Counted from the first letter of the stretch, positions 51,007 to 60,282 are shown. The stretch is DNA of 64,000 nucleotides from JAGNZR01 sp051648365 (GCA_051648365.1 JBOFEZ010000007.1:11477-75476), one strand, 5' to 3'. A program made the numbers and translations. The notes: generated from the letters alone by a model not told the origin.

Positions 51007-53625
51007 ATGTATTATAAAGAGGAATTAAGGAATGTTTTTGAGAAATTCAAAAGTAGTGAAAAGGGATTGAGCTCTGAACAGGTTGAAAAATCAAGAGAAA
51101 AATCAGGTTATAATGAACTGGCAGAAGGTGAAAAGAGATCAGTTTTTCAACTCTTTCTAGAAAGTTTTAAAGACCCCTTGGTAATAATACTATTAACTGC
51201 AGCCGGAGTTCAGATAATGACAGGACATTTGATAGATTCCATGATAATTTTAATAGTTCTCATGTTAAATGCCATACTCAACATAGTTCAAACAAAGAAG
51301 GCTGAAGGCTCGTTAAAAGCTTTGAAAGAACTTTCGGCACCCAATGCAAAAGTTTTAAGGGATGGGAAAAAAATTGTTTTACCAGCGAGAGAAATAGTTC
51401 CTGGAGATATAGTAATATTGGATGCAGGAGATTTTGTTCCAGCAGATGGAAGAATTATTCAGGCAGAAACTTTGAAGATATCAGAAAGTGCCCTTACAGG
51501 AGAGTCTGAACCAGTAGAGAAAAAAGAGGAGATTTTAGAAGGAGAACTTCCACTGGGAGACAGAAAAAACATGGTTTTTTCAGGAACACTTACTGTATAC
51601 GGAAGAGGAATGTTTCTAGTTACAGGAACCGGTATGGAGTCAGAGATAGGTAAAATAGCCCAACTTCTATCTTCTGCTGAAAATACACCTACACCACTTC
51701 AAGAAAATTTAGAGAAATTTACAAAGAAACTTGGGATAGGAATTTTAGGACTTTCTATACTAATTTTTGTAGTTCTTATAGTTAAGGGAATATTTATCGA
51801 AAAAGACAGCAATATCTGGAGTATGCTGTTGGAAGCTTTTATGTTTTCGGTAGCAGTAGCAGTAGCAGCAATACCAGAAGCTCTTTCCTCAATTGTTACC
51901 ATAGTTCTTTCTGTAGGAACCAATGCGATGGCAAAAAAAAATGCTATTATAAGAAAATTACCGGCAGTAGAAACTTTAGGGTCAACTTCTATTATATGTA
52001 CTGATAAAACTGGAACTCTCACTCAAAATAGAATGACAGTGGTAGGATACTATATTCACGGAACAGAAAATCCACAGTTTCAGCAGAAATTTTCTAGAAA
52101 AGAAATTTTATCTCACGAGGAAAAATTTTTAGCAGTAAATATTTTAGCCAATGATTCATCAGTTGAAAATGGAAAGGAAATAGGAGACCCCACGGAACTT
52201 GCCCTTATAAGTTTTGCTCATAAGCATGGAATAGATACAGAAGAATATCGAAAATGTTTTTCTAGAATTGCAGAGTTACCCTTTGATTCAGATAGGAAAA
52301 TTATGAGTACCCTGAACAAAGTAGGAGAAAGTTCTATAATGTTTTCAAAAGGAGCTCCAGATATTATTCTTTCTAGATGTAGCCACTATCTTCAAGATGA
52401 AAAGGAAGTAAATATGACTTCTGAGATAAGAGAGATATATAGGGAGAAAAATGAAGAATTTTCTTCCAATGCCTTGAGGGTCTTGGCTCTCAGCTATAAA
52501 AAAACAGAGAAACAAAATATAAATTTGGAAGATGAAAATAATATGGTTTTTTTAGGACTTGTAGCTATGATAGACCCTCCTAGGGATGAGGTTTATGATG
52601 CTATTAAAGAGGCAAAGTTAGCCGGAATGAAACCTATAATGATAACTGGAGATCATAAAACAACGGCTTCCGCTATAGCAAGAGAAATTGGACTCATGGA
52701 AATAGGAGAAAAAGCTCTTACAGGTCAAGAACTAGATGCTTTAGGGGATAGTGATTTAGATAGTCAGCTGGAAAAAATCTCGGTTTATGCAAGGGTATCA
52801 CCAGAAAATAAAATAAGAATAGTAAAAGCTTGGCAGAGAAAAGGAAAAATAGTTGCCATGACAGGAGATGGAGTGAATGATGCTCCTGCACTAAAGCAGG
52901 CAGATATAGGAATAGCTATGGGAAGCGGGACAGATGTAGCCAAAGATGCTGCAGCAATGATACTTACGGATGATAATTTTGCTTCTATTGTCCATGCTGT
53001 AGAAACAGGAAGAACAGTATATACTAATATAAAAAAAGCGATAGTTTACCTATTCACTGGAAATTTAGGAGCAATTCTTGCCATAATTTTTGCATTGTTT
53101 GCAGGTTGGAATGCACCTTTTACAGCATTACAGCTTCTTTTTGTAAATCTTATAAATGACTCTCTTCCAGCCATAGCACTAGGGCTTGAACCTTCAGATA
53201 AGAAAATAATGGAATATCCTCCAAGAAATCCTAAAGAATCCCTATTTACTAGAGAAAACTATAGAACAATATTTTTTAGGGGATGTATAATAGCTTCAGT
53301 AACAATAATAGCTCAATATATTGGAGGGACAAAAGAACTTCTAGGAATTTCAATGGCATTTACAACCTTGATATTTTCAAGAACACTGCAGACTCTTCCG
53401 GCAAGAAGTAGCGAAAGGACTTTATGGGAATTGGGAATAAAGAGTAACCGATATGTACTTATTGCTGTAGCTATAGGTTTTGTTCTTTATTCTATAGTAC
53501 AAATTCCCTTATTTAAAAGCTATTTTTCAATAGCAGAAAATTTCACAGTAAAAGAGCTAGGAATCTGTTTTATATTAGCAACTTGCTCAACGGTGCTAAT
53601 GGAAATTAGAAAAAAAATATATTGA
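51007..53625 (+). CDS. P2-type cation-transporting ATPase (calcium pump-like)
   Basis: The 872-residue pump has the N-terminal cation-ATPase segment, M1-M2, the actuator loop SALTGESEPVEK, M4 AAIPEALSSIVTIVLS (the PEAL variant of the Ca2+ site), the phosphorylation motif CTDKTGTLT with D333, the KGAPDIILSRC nucleotide site, MITGDHKTTA, and MTGDGVNDAPALKQADIGIAMG. The C-terminal helices include LQLLFVNLINDSLPAIALG. This fits bacterial SERCA-like Ca2+ exporters, though other cations are possible. The stop codon lies inside the -35 box of the next gene's promoter. Confidence 0.9.
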   Translation: MYYKEELRNVFEKFKSSEKGLSSEQVEKSREKSGYNELAEGEKRSVFQLFLESFKDPLVIILLTAAGVQIMTGHLIDSMIILIVLMLNAILNIVQTKKAEGSLKALKELSAPNAKVLRDGKKIVLPAREIVPGDIVILDAGDFVPADGRIIQAETLKISESALTGESEPVEKKEEILEGELPLGDRKNMVFSGTLTVYGRGMFLVTGTGMESEIGKIAQLLSSAENTPTPLQENLEKFTKKLGIGILGLSILIFVVLIVKGIFIEKDSNIWSMLLEAFMFSVAVAVAAIPEALSSIVTIVLSVGTNAMAKKNAIIRKLPAVETLGSTSIICTDKTGTLTQNRMTVVGYYIHGTENPQFQQKFSRKEILSHEEKFLAVNILANDSSVENGKEIGDPTELALISFAHKHGIDTEEYRKCFSRIAELPFDSDRKIMSTLNKVGESSIMFSKGAPDIILSRCSHYLQDEKEVNMTSEIREIYREKNEEFSSNALRVLALSYKKTEKQNINLEDENNMVFLGLVAMIDPPRDEVYDAIKEAKLAGMKPIMITGDHKTTASAIAREIGLMEIGEKALTGQELDALGDSDLDSQLEKISVYARVSPENKIRIVKAWQRKGKIVAMTGDGVNDAPALKQADIGIAMGSGTDVAKDAAAMILTDDNFASIVHAVETGRTVYTNIKKAIVYLFTGNLGAILAIIFALFAGWNAPFTALQLLFVNLINDSLPAIALGLEPSDKKIMEYPPRNPKESLFTRENYRTIFFRGCIIASVTIIAQYIGGTKELLGISMAFTTLIFSRTLQTLPARSSERTLWELGIKSNRYVLIAVAIGFVLYSIVQIPLFKSYFSIAENFTVKELGICFILATCSTVLMEIRKKIY

Positions 53626-53650
53626 CAAAACAGCAGAAAGGCTGTACAAT
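53622..53650 (+). promoter_or_regulatory. consensus promoter of the small exported protein gene
   Basis: TTGACA (53622-53627), exactly 17 bases, TACAAT (53645-53650). The best -35 in the window. A GACC-GTAA-GGTC hairpin (53661-53672) lies in the short leader just before the GGAGGG site. Confidence 0.85.
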
Positions 53651-53692
53651 ATCCACATATGACCGTAAGGTCAAAAACGGAGGGATGATATT

Positions 53693-54052
53693 ATGAAAAA
53701 AATAATAGCAACTATATTACTTGGAATGAGCATGACTGCAATGGCAGGAATTGTAGAAGTTGATGGAAGAAAGACAATGACAACAATAAAAGTTTCTGAG
53801 AGAGATAATCATATAAAGTTTGAATCGAAAATACCTAATCTTACTATGAGAGTTGGAAAATTAGCTATTTTAAAGGCTATGAAAAAACCAGGAGTAACTA
53901 AGAGTATCGTAGAAATAGAGAGAAACGGTCTTATAAATACTAATGGAAGAAATGTTGCTGCAGTACTTGATAGAGTTGGAGATGGACTTTGGATAAGAAC
54001 GGCGACTACAATGATGTTTATAACAGAAAGAGAATTAGATAAAGTTAGATAG
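53693..54052 (+). CDS. small exported protein of unknown function
   Basis: A 119-residue protein with a signal peptide (MKKIIATILLGMSMTAMA, cleavage after AMA). The mature domain is about 100 residues, basic and probably beta-rich (TMTTIKVSERDNHIKFESKIPNLTMRVG, GDGLWIRTATTMMFITEREL). I do not recognise a family. It has an almost consensus promoter, a tetraloop hairpin leader and a GGAGGG ribosome site, and its own terminator, so it is probably expressed at a high level. Periplasmic or surface location is inferred. Confidence 0.7.
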   Translation: MKKIIATILLGMSMTAMAGIVEVDGRKTMTTIKVSERDNHIKFESKIPNLTMRVGKLAILKAMKKPGVTKSIVEIERNGLINTNGRNVAAVLDRVGDGLWIRTATTMMFITERELDKVR

Positions 54053-54059
54053 TAAGGGA

Positions 54060-54092
54060 GAAAGGCAGATTATGATTTGCCTTTCTTTTTTT
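54060..54092 (+). terminator. terminator of the small exported protein gene
   Basis: Arms GAAAGGCA and TGCCTTTC (54060-54067 with 54078-54085) followed by a long T-tract. It overlaps the 3' coding end of the convergent Smr gene. Confidence 0.82.
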
Positions 54093-54360
54093 TTTTAGAA
54101 ACAGAAAGAAGTTTCAAAGGAGTCACATAGGTTACTCCAGGATTCATGTCTAGCCTGTATCTGAGATTTCCTTTGTTTCGTGAGAAGTATTCACGTATTT
54201 TAGTACATATAACCGAATTTTTATCCAAAACTCCAGATCCATATCCATGTATAACTCGGACTTCTCCTTTTCCATTTTGCTTATAAAAATGGTTATATTT
54301 CTGAATAAAAATTTTAAGGGCAGTCTCAAAATTCATATGGTGTAAATCTATTTCAAACAT
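54070..54360 (-). CDS. stand-alone Smr domain protein
   Basis: A 96-residue protein consisting of a single Smr domain: DLHHMNFETALKIFIQKY at the start (DLHxxxxxxA motif) and VRVIHGYGSGVLDKNSVI in the middle (the HGxGxG motif), with a poly-Lys tail. Smr domains bind or nick branched DNA or RNA (as in MutS2). Stand-alone forms have been linked to nuclease activity and ribosome rescue. The role here cannot be told. Start is ATG 54360. Confidence 0.82.
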   Translation of the reverse strand: MFEIDLHHMNFETALKIFIQKYNHFYKQNGKGEVRVIHGYGSGVLDKNSVICTKIREYFSRNKGNLRYRLDMNPGVTYVTPLKLLSVSKKKKKGKS

Positions 54361-54498
54361 GGAATTACCTACCTATATTAATAAGATGTCTGATATAATT
54401 TTACAGGAAAAAAGAAAAAAAGAAAAGGGGGAAATATACTATTTTTTTCAAGTTGAATATGATAGAATAAATTATATCTAAATTCAGGGGTGGTATTT

Positions 54499-56784
54499 AT
54501 GTTTGAAATTTTAACAAAAAAGTGGTTATCAGAAAAAATATGTCTAATGGATATCAGAGCAGACGATCTTTCTAAAAATGCGAAGCCAGGACATTTTGTA
54601 ATAGTAAAAGCATTTAAAACGAGTGAGAGAGTTCCACTTACAGTTTGTGACTATGATAGAGACAACAAGAGTATAACATTAGTATTTCAAGTTTTGGGAA
54701 AAAGTACACTGGATATGTCGACTTTGGAAGTGGGGGAAAGATTTGAGGATGTAGTGGGGCCCTTAGGTCATTATAGTGAACTTTTAGATGAAAATTTAGA
54801 TGAATTAAGAAAAAAGAGACATTTGTTTATAGGTGGAGGAGTAGGGATAGCTCCGATATATCCTCAATTAAAATGGATGGCAGAAAATGAGATGGAATTT
54901 GATGTAATCCTTGGTGCTAGAGATTCATCTCTTCTCATATTGGAGGAAGAAATAAAGAAGCTGACGTCTAATGTATATATATGTACTGATGATGGATCTA
55001 TTGGTTTTAAGGGAAATGTTGTGAATATGATGGAAGATCTTGTGGAAAAAAATGGAAATCGTTATGACCATACGATAGCTATAGGTCCATTAGTTATGAT
55101 GAAATTTAGTGCTGCTAAAGCTAAGGAATATGGAATGAAGACTACGGTGAGTCTGAATCCTCTTATGATAGATGGAACTGGAATGTGTGGAGCTTGTAGA
55201 GTAACAATAGGAGGAAAAGTTAAATTTGCCTGTGTAGATGGACCCGAATTTGATGGAGCTCTAGTAAATTTTGATGAAGCGATGAAGAGACAGAATATGT
55301 ATAAAACAGAAGAAGGAAGAGATTTTCTAGAAGCATTGGATGGAGATACTGCCCATCATCCAGATTGCAACTGTTCTAAAGAGGAGGAAACTCCAGCTTT
55401 TGATAGATGGAAAGCAGTACCAGTAAAGGAGCTTCATCCCAAAATAAGAAGAGGGAATTTTGAAGAGGTTAACCTAGGATATAATCTAGCAGAAGCACAG
55501 TTGGAAGCGAGTAGATGTCTAGATTGCAAAAATGCCAAGTGCATAGAGGGATGTCCTGTAAATATTGATATTCCCGGGTTTATAAGAGAGATAAAATCTG
55601 GAAATCTTCAGGCTTCAGCAGAAGTATTGGCAAAATATACAGCCCTTCCTGCAGTGTGCGGGAGAGTATGCCCTCAAGAGACCCAGTGCGAGGAGAGATG
55701 TATTGTAGGAATTAGAGGAGAAGCTGTAAAAATAGGAAGATTGGAGAGATTTATGGGCGATATAATGCTTGAAAATCCAGTACTTCCCGAAAAAGTAGAA
55801 GAGAAAAAAGAGCGAATAGCAGTTGTTGGAAGTGGACCTGCTGGTCTTACAGCCGCAGGAGAACTGGCTAAAATGGGATATAAAGTAACTGTTTATGAAG
55901 CCTTGCATGAACTGGGAGGAGTTCTTACTTATGGGATTCCAGAATTTAGACTCCCAAAAGAAAAAGTTGTACAGAAAGAAATAGAAAACATAAAAAAATT
56001 GGGAGTAGACTTTGTAACTAATTATGTTATAGGAAAAACTGCAAGCATTGAGCAACTTCTAGAAGAGAAGGGATATTCAGCTGTTTTCATAGGCAGTGGA
56101 GCAGGACTACCGAGATTTATGAATATACCTGGTGAAAACCTAAATGGAGTAGTTTCTGCAAATGAATTTCTGACAAGGGTAAATCTGATGAGAGCCCATG
56201 AAAAAAATTATGATACTCCTGTAAAATTAGGAAAGAAAACAGTTATAGTGGGTGGTGGAAATGTGGCCATGGATGCAGCTAGAACAGCTCTTAGACTTGG
56301 AATAGATACTAAAGTTATATATAGAAGAAGAGAACAGGATCTCCCGGCAAGACTTGAAGAGGTGCATCATGCCAAGGAAGAGGGAGTAGACTTCATATTT
56401 CAGACTCTTCCTATAGAAATAGTGGGAGATGAATATAGTCATGTAAGTGGCATAAAGTGTATAAAAACAGCTGTCCATGATACAGGGCTTAATGGGAGAA
56501 GTGAGATGGTAGAACTTCATGATACTGAATTTTTCAGAGGTACAGATTCCGTGATAATGTCTTTAGGGACATCTTCTAATCCTATAATAGTTGACAACTC
56601 AGGACTTGAAACGACTTCAAGAAATTATATAAAAGTTCATGAAAATACTACTAAGACCTCAAAAGAAGGTGTTTTTGCAGGGGGAGATATAGTTATAGGA
56701 GCTGCAACAGTTATTCTTGCCATGGAAGCAGGAAAAAAAGCTGCCAGAGAGATAGATGAATATATAAACAGCAAAAAAATATAG
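54499..56784 (+). CDS. NfnA-NfnB fusion, electron-bifurcating ferredoxin:NADP/NAD transhydrogenase
   Basis: The 761-residue protein fuses the two Nfn subunits. Residues 1-280 are the NfnA part (FAD/NAD domain, IGGGVGIAPIYPQLK, then a [2Fe-2S] loop DGTGMCGACRVTIGGKVKFAC). Residues 300-760 are the NfnB part, similar to the small subunit of glutamate synthase. It has 4Fe-4S ligands CLDCKNAKCIEGCP and CGRVCPQETQCEERC, the FAD site VVGSGPAGLTAAGEL and the NADP site VIVGGGNVAMDAART. It would move electrons between reduced ferredoxin, NADH and NADP+. I start at ATG 54499 rather than GTG 54490. Automated annotation often calls such fusions dihydroorotate dehydrogenase/glutamate synthase, which would mislead here, as no gltB is present. 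Confidence 0.85.
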   Translation: MFEILTKKWLSEKICLMDIRADDLSKNAKPGHFVIVKAFKTSERVPLTVCDYDRDNKSITLVFQVLGKSTLDMSTLEVGERFEDVVGPLGHYSELLDENLDELRKKRHLFIGGGVGIAPIYPQLKWMAENEMEFDVILGARDSSLLILEEEIKKLTSNVYICTDDGSIGFKGNVVNMMEDLVEKNGNRYDHTIAIGPLVMMKFSAAKAKEYGMKTTVSLNPLMIDGTGMCGACRVTIGGKVKFACVDGPEFDGALVNFDEAMKRQNMYKTEEGRDFLEALDGDTAHHPDCNCSKEEETPAFDRWKAVPVKELHPKIRRGNFEEVNLGYNLAEAQLEASRCLDCKNAKCIEGCPVNIDIPGFIREIKSGNLQASAEVLAKYTALPAVCGRVCPQETQCEERCIVGIRGEAVKIGRLERFMGDIMLENPVLPEKVEEKKERIAVVGSGPAGLTAAGELAKMGYKVTVYEALHELGGVLTYGIPEFRLPKEKVVQKEIENIKKLGVDFVTNYVIGKTASIEQLLEEKGYSAVFIGSGAGLPRFMNIPGENLNGVVSANEFLTRVNLMRAHEKNYDTPVKLGKKTVIVGGGNVAMDAARTALRLGIDTKVIYRRREQDLPARLEEVHHAKEEGVDFIFQTLPIEIVGDEYSHVSGIKCIKTAVHDTGLNGRSEMVELHDTEFFRGTDSVIMSLGTSSNPIIVDNSGLETTSRNYIKVHENTTKTSKEGVFAGGDIVIGAATVILAMEAGKKAAREIDEYINSKKI

Positions 56785-56872
56785 CAATCAGAAAGATAAA
56801 TTAAAGAGGAAAACAGCCAGAAGAAAAGTATATTTTTTACAGTAGAGATTAATATTTTTGGAGGAAAAGACT

Positions 56873-57781
56873 ATGAACTGTAAAAAAATATTGAACTTAA
56901 TATTCTTTCTGGCTGTTTTTATTTTTTCACAGGCAGTTGAAATAGAAAAAGACCTTAAATATAAAAAATACACCCTTCCAGATAAGTACACAGTGACTCT
57001 GGGAAAGAAAAAAGTTACAAGAGAGTATCAGTGGGAGAAGAAAAAAGGGGAGATAAATAAACTTGAAGAGTATCTCACAGAGTACAGTGTCTATGGAAAT
57101 CTTAGAAACTATAAAAATCTTATAGGTACAGCTCCCGCCATAGACGGAAAAGTAGTGGATGCTTTTGGAGTTTCCAGACAAGCTGCAGTACCACTATATT
57201 CCAATGTTCAACAACCTAAGATTGTAAGATATGGAAGAGATGGTGCCTTTATTGGAATAATAGATAGAGGAGAAAAATATACTCTTCTCAATATTTATGG
57301 GATAGAAGGGGAGTGGCTAGTAGAAAATAAATATATAAAAATTTCTCCGGTAAAAGAATTTAAAAAACTGATTTTTGTAGATAGAAAATATCAACATTCA
57401 GCAAGTTTGGAAAAAGTTGGAGAAATATGGAAAATTAGGAGTATGAATCCGGTTACAACAGGATTGGAGAAACCGCCCTATTCATTGGAGACTCCTACGG
57501 GAGTATTTATGATTCAAGAAAAAACTCCAAAAATGCTTTATCTTAAAGAGGGGAGCAAGACAGAGATAGAGGGGTACGCCCCTTATGGAATGAGATTTAG
57601 TAGAGGTGCTTATCTTCATGGATTTCCAGTAGTGGGTGTAAATGCTCCTCAGATAGAATATTCTGGAACTTTAGGAACAAAACCTAGATCTCATATGTGT
57701 GTAAGAAATGCCACATCTCATGCCAAATTTTTATATTCATGGGTAGAAACACTGAAAACTTTAGTATTTGTAATAGAGTAA
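56873..57781 (+). CDS. exported L,D-transpeptidase (YkuD family)
   Basis: A 302-residue protein with a signal peptide (NLIFFLAVFIFSQAV region). It has a spacer with an SH3-like part (VPLYSNVQQPKIVRYG) and a C-terminal YkuD domain. The catalytic block is AYLHGFPV, followed by GTKPRSHMCVRN, with His and Cys in the HxxxG..(S)HxCxR arrangement. It should form 3-3 cross-links or attach proteins to peptidoglycan. I start at ATG 56873, eight bases after GGAGG; the upstream TTG overlaps the ribosome site. It lies 88 bases after nfn and may share its transcript. Confidence 0.88.
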   Translation: MNCKKILNLIFFLAVFIFSQAVEIEKDLKYKKYTLPDKYTVTLGKKKVTREYQWEKKKGEINKLEEYLTEYSVYGNLRNYKNLIGTAPAIDGKVVDAFGVSRQAAVPLYSNVQQPKIVRYGRDGAFIGIIDRGEKYTLLNIYGIEGEWLVENKYIKISPVKEFKKLIFVDRKYQHSASLEKVGEIWKIRSMNPVTTGLEKPPYSLETPTGVFMIQEKTPKMLYLKEGSKTEIEGYAPYGMRFSRGAYLHGFPVVGVNAPQIEYSGTLGTKPRSHMCVRNATSHAKFLYSWVETLKTLVFVIE

Positions 57782-57826
57782 AATATAGAAAAGACGGGAT
57801 ATTAGACCCCGTCTTTTCTATATTTT
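57781..57826. terminator. bidirectional terminator
   Basis: Perfect 18-base arms AAATATAGAAAAGACGGG and complement around ATATTAGAC, between the convergent transpeptidase and wHTH genes, T/A runs both sides. Confidence 0.88.
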
Positions 57827-57834
57827 TAATTTTA

Positions 57835-58170
57835 TTAAATGTTCTTCAAAGCTTTTTCGGTAAGAACCCAGATGTTATCATAATCCCAGTCATCACTATT
57901 AGAACAACAACTATGTTTTTCCTTATGATCATCAGAACTCTGGGAAGAACATCCGCCACCGCACCCTCCACCGCATCCGTTGGAGCTGGCTTCTTTTTTA
58001 TTTCTTTTTTCATATTCAGAATATTTTTCTAAATATCCTTCTTTTGCTAAATCTTCATAGACTATTTTAAGTTCGGGCTCATCAATTCCAAAATTTTGCA
58101 TTATAGCACTGTCACTATAAGCTTTTCCTTCAACGAGAAACTTCAGTATTTCAAGATTTATCTCTCTCAT
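57835..58170 (-). CDS. winged-helix protein with Cys-rich CGGGCGGGC cluster
   Basis: A 111-residue protein. Residues 1-50 look like a winged helix (INLEILKFLVEGKAYSDSAIMQNFGIDEPELKIVYEDLAKEGYLEKY), resembling FeoC-like or MarR-type small regulators. Then comes a Cys/Gly cluster, CGGGCGGGCSSQ, and a later CC pair (HSCCSN), four or five cysteines likely to bind iron-sulfur or metal. The start ATG 58170 has GGAGGTGA before it. A longer start at 58218 would overlap fbp and has no site. It lies 36 bases downstream of fbp and is probably in its operon. Function unknown; a redox- or iron-sensing DNA-binding protein is a reasonable guess. Confidence 0.65.
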   Translation of the reverse strand: MREINLEILKFLVEGKAYSDSAIMQNFGIDEPELKIVYEDLAKEGYLEKYSEYEKRNKKEASSNGCGGGCGGGCSSQSSDDHKEKHSCCSNSDDWDYDNIWVLTEKALKNI

Positions 58171-58205
58171 CCGGCTCACCTCCATAGATATTATACACTT
58201 TAAAT

Positions 58206-60152
58206 CTAAAGTTTCCAACTCTCTTTTATAATACCTTTTCTATAACAAGTTAAAAGTTTTTTGAGATCATTGATCTGATTAGAAAGATCAATCCCTACAT
58301 CACTATCTTTTACAGTTGTTCTATTTCCTTTTGCAAGTATAATTTCGTTTGTAGAAATAATATCACGGCAATTTTTTATGGCAATTTCTACACCGTCAAA
58401 GGGATCATGAGAAACTATTTTTAAGGATTTGGAGTTATAGACTAGAGTATATCCAGCTATGCCTGTTTCTTTTCTATAATCCGAAGAAAATCCCCCATCG
58501 ATAATTATAACTTTCCCATCGGCTTTAACAGGTGATTCACCCTTTTTTACTTTTACAGGAACATGTCCATTAATTATAATCCCACTATTTTCATCTAAAT
58601 TGAATTCTCTCAATATTTTTTTTGCATAATCTATTTGCGTAAAAAAATTATAATATTGATTTTTATCTTCACTATGAAATTTTTTACTAGATAGAAAATA
58701 TCTCTCAAAAGTTTTCATAGAATTTTTTCCAAAAAGAGGTGATAGAGGACCACACCAAAGATACCAAAGTATATCTTTGGAAGCTATATTTTCTGTCAGA
58801 TATGCTTCTCTTGCTGTCTGGTCAAATCTGTCCAATAAATCTTTTCCTTTTAATTTTTTTCCGAATAGATCTATAGAGCAAAACTCGCCTTTTTGATCCA
58901 TGGGAATAGAACCGTGATAAAGAAGATTACCGTTACATTTTTTATAGATACTTCCTTGAGAATAGAGGAGTTCTATATGGTTTTGAAGTTTTTCGCTGGC
59001 TAAGAAACTTCTCTTGAGTCCCTCAATCACCTCTTTTTCATCTTCTGTAAGCAGATAAGGTTTATCGGGATCTATTGTAGGGAAATATTGATCTTTTAAG
59101 GGATAATTATTTCCATCTATTTCTATTGTTCCTTCTGTTAAATTTATTTTATGGAGCAGATTTCTATCTTCCATCTGAAATAGAGGGTTTCGACGTATTA
59201 TCTCACCCTCTATTTTGAACTGGATAATAGAGATGCATTTATGCATTTTAGAGATAAGTGAAATGTTTTTTTCTGTGACACCGTTACCAATTTTTGGTAT
59301 AAATTCAGAGCAGATATCTTCGTTATAAGTTCCCAAAGCTAAAGTAGCTAGAGGTAAAAGATTTATTCCGTAACTTTCTTCCAAAGTGTTGTTGTTTCCA
59401 TACCTCATACAGATACGCACAACATTAGCAATAGATCCTAATTGACCGGCTCCGGCTCCCATCCACAAGATATCATGGTTTCCCCATTGAATATCCCAAT
59501 TGTGATAAGAAGAAAGTCTATCCATAATTTTATCTGGAGAGGGACCTCTATCATATATGTCTCCGACTATGTGAAGTTTATCTATAGCTAACCTTTGAAT
59601 AAGATTTCCTAGAGCAGTTATAAAATTTTTACCCTGTCCAATTTCAACTACGGAATCGATAATACCTTTGATATATTCTTTTCTGCTATCATTTCCACTT
59701 TTTTCATAAAGTATTTCTTGAATTATATACTGAAATTCCTGTGGAAGTGCTTTTCTAACCTTGGAACTACTATATTTGGAAGCTACTATTTGAAGAATAG
59801 GGAGAATTCTTTTTATCGTAAGTTTATACCACTCATCATCTATTAGCCCACAATCGCTCAGTTCATCTATTTTTTCTTGTGGATAGTAGATAACCGTGGC
59901 AAGTTGGTCCCTGTCAGCTTGAGTTAAACTATCTGAGAAGAGAATATTAATTTTCTCTTTTATAGCTCCTGAACAGTTTTTTAAAACATGATTAAAAGCT
60001 TCATATTCGCCATGGAGGTCACTTAAAAAATGCTCGGTTCCTTTTGGTAATTTCAAAATAGCTTGAAGATTTATAATTTCTGTACATGTAGAGTCTATAT
60101 TTGGAAAAAAATTTCCTAAAAGTTTTAAATATTTCAGTTCTTCTTGAGTCAT
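58206..60152 (-). CDS. fbp: fructose-1,6-bisphosphatase, class III
   Basis: The 648-residue metallophosphatase converts fructose 1,6-bisphosphate to fructose 6-phosphate in gluconeogenesis. Its PPP-type metal sites are HFLSDLHGEYEAFNH, VGDIYDRGPSPDKIMD and WDIQWGNHDILWMGAG, plus a late INGHVPVKVKKGESPVKADGK. The length matches class III enzymes of Firmicutes and Fusobacteria, not class I or II. It starts at ATG 60152 with a GAGGTC site. A GTGTACAC-centred operator lies just upstream, so the CcpN-like repressor encoded divergently probably controls it. Confidence 0.95.
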   Translation of the reverse strand: MTQEELKYLKLLGNFFPNIDSTCTEIINLQAILKLPKGTEHFLSDLHGEYEAFNHVLKNCSGAIKEKINILFSDSLTQADRDQLATVIYYPQEKIDELSDCGLIDDEWYKLTIKRILPILQIVASKYSSSKVRKALPQEFQYIIQEILYEKSGNDSRKEYIKGIIDSVVEIGQGKNFITALGNLIQRLAIDKLHIVGDIYDRGPSPDKIMDRLSSYHNWDIQWGNHDILWMGAGAGQLGSIANVVRICMRYGNNNTLEESYGINLLPLATLALGTYNEDICSEFIPKIGNGVTEKNISLISKMHKCISIIQFKIEGEIIRRNPLFQMEDRNLLHKINLTEGTIEIDGNNYPLKDQYFPTIDPDKPYLLTEDEKEVIEGLKRSFLASEKLQNHIELLYSQGSIYKKCNGNLLYHGSIPMDQKGEFCSIDLFGKKLKGKDLLDRFDQTAREAYLTENIASKDILWYLWCGPLSPLFGKNSMKTFERYFLSSKKFHSEDKNQYYNFFTQIDYAKKILREFNLDENSGIIINGHVPVKVKKGESPVKADGKVIIIDGGFSSDYRKETGIAGYTLVYNSKSLKIVSHDPFDGVEIAIKNCRDIISTNEIILAKGNRTTVKDSDVGIDLSNQINDLKKLLTCYRKGIIKESWKL

Positions 60153-60166
60153 AAGACCTCCTCATG

Positions 60167-60188
60167 TTTTAAGGTGTACACTCTAAAA
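60167..60188 (-). promoter_or_regulatory. predicted CcpN-like operator upstream of fbp
   Basis: 22-base near-palindrome with core GTGTACAC (60174-60181) flanked by TTTTAAG and TCTAAAA; it lies 15 bases upstream of the fbp start. It shares its core with the perfect site before the repressor gene. Confidence 0.7.
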
Positions 60189-60256
60189 CAAGTTTACAAA
60201 TTTCATTTTTTATAGTATCATCATTAGCATAGAAGGTCAATAAAAATATAAAAAAA

Positions 60257-60272
60257 TAAAGTGTACACTTTA
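60257..60272 (+). promoter_or_regulatory. predicted CcpN-like operator (autoregulatory)
   Basis: Perfect 16-base palindrome TAAAGTGTACACTTTA ending ten bases before the ATG of the repressor gene, adjacent to the AAAGGGG ribosome site. Confidence 0.72.
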
Positions 60273-60282
60273 AAGGGGTGTT

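Noticed and set aside
54499..56784. Glutamate synthase small subunit or dihydroorotate dehydrogenase electron subunit
   Set aside because: The NfnA plus NfnB order with both iron-sulfur sets and no neighbouring gltB or pyrD fits Nfn better.
57697..58032. 111-residue plus-strand ORF overlapping the transpeptidase and Cys-rich gene
   Set aside because: It is the antisense shadow of the Cys-rich gene, crosses a terminator and has no ribosome site.
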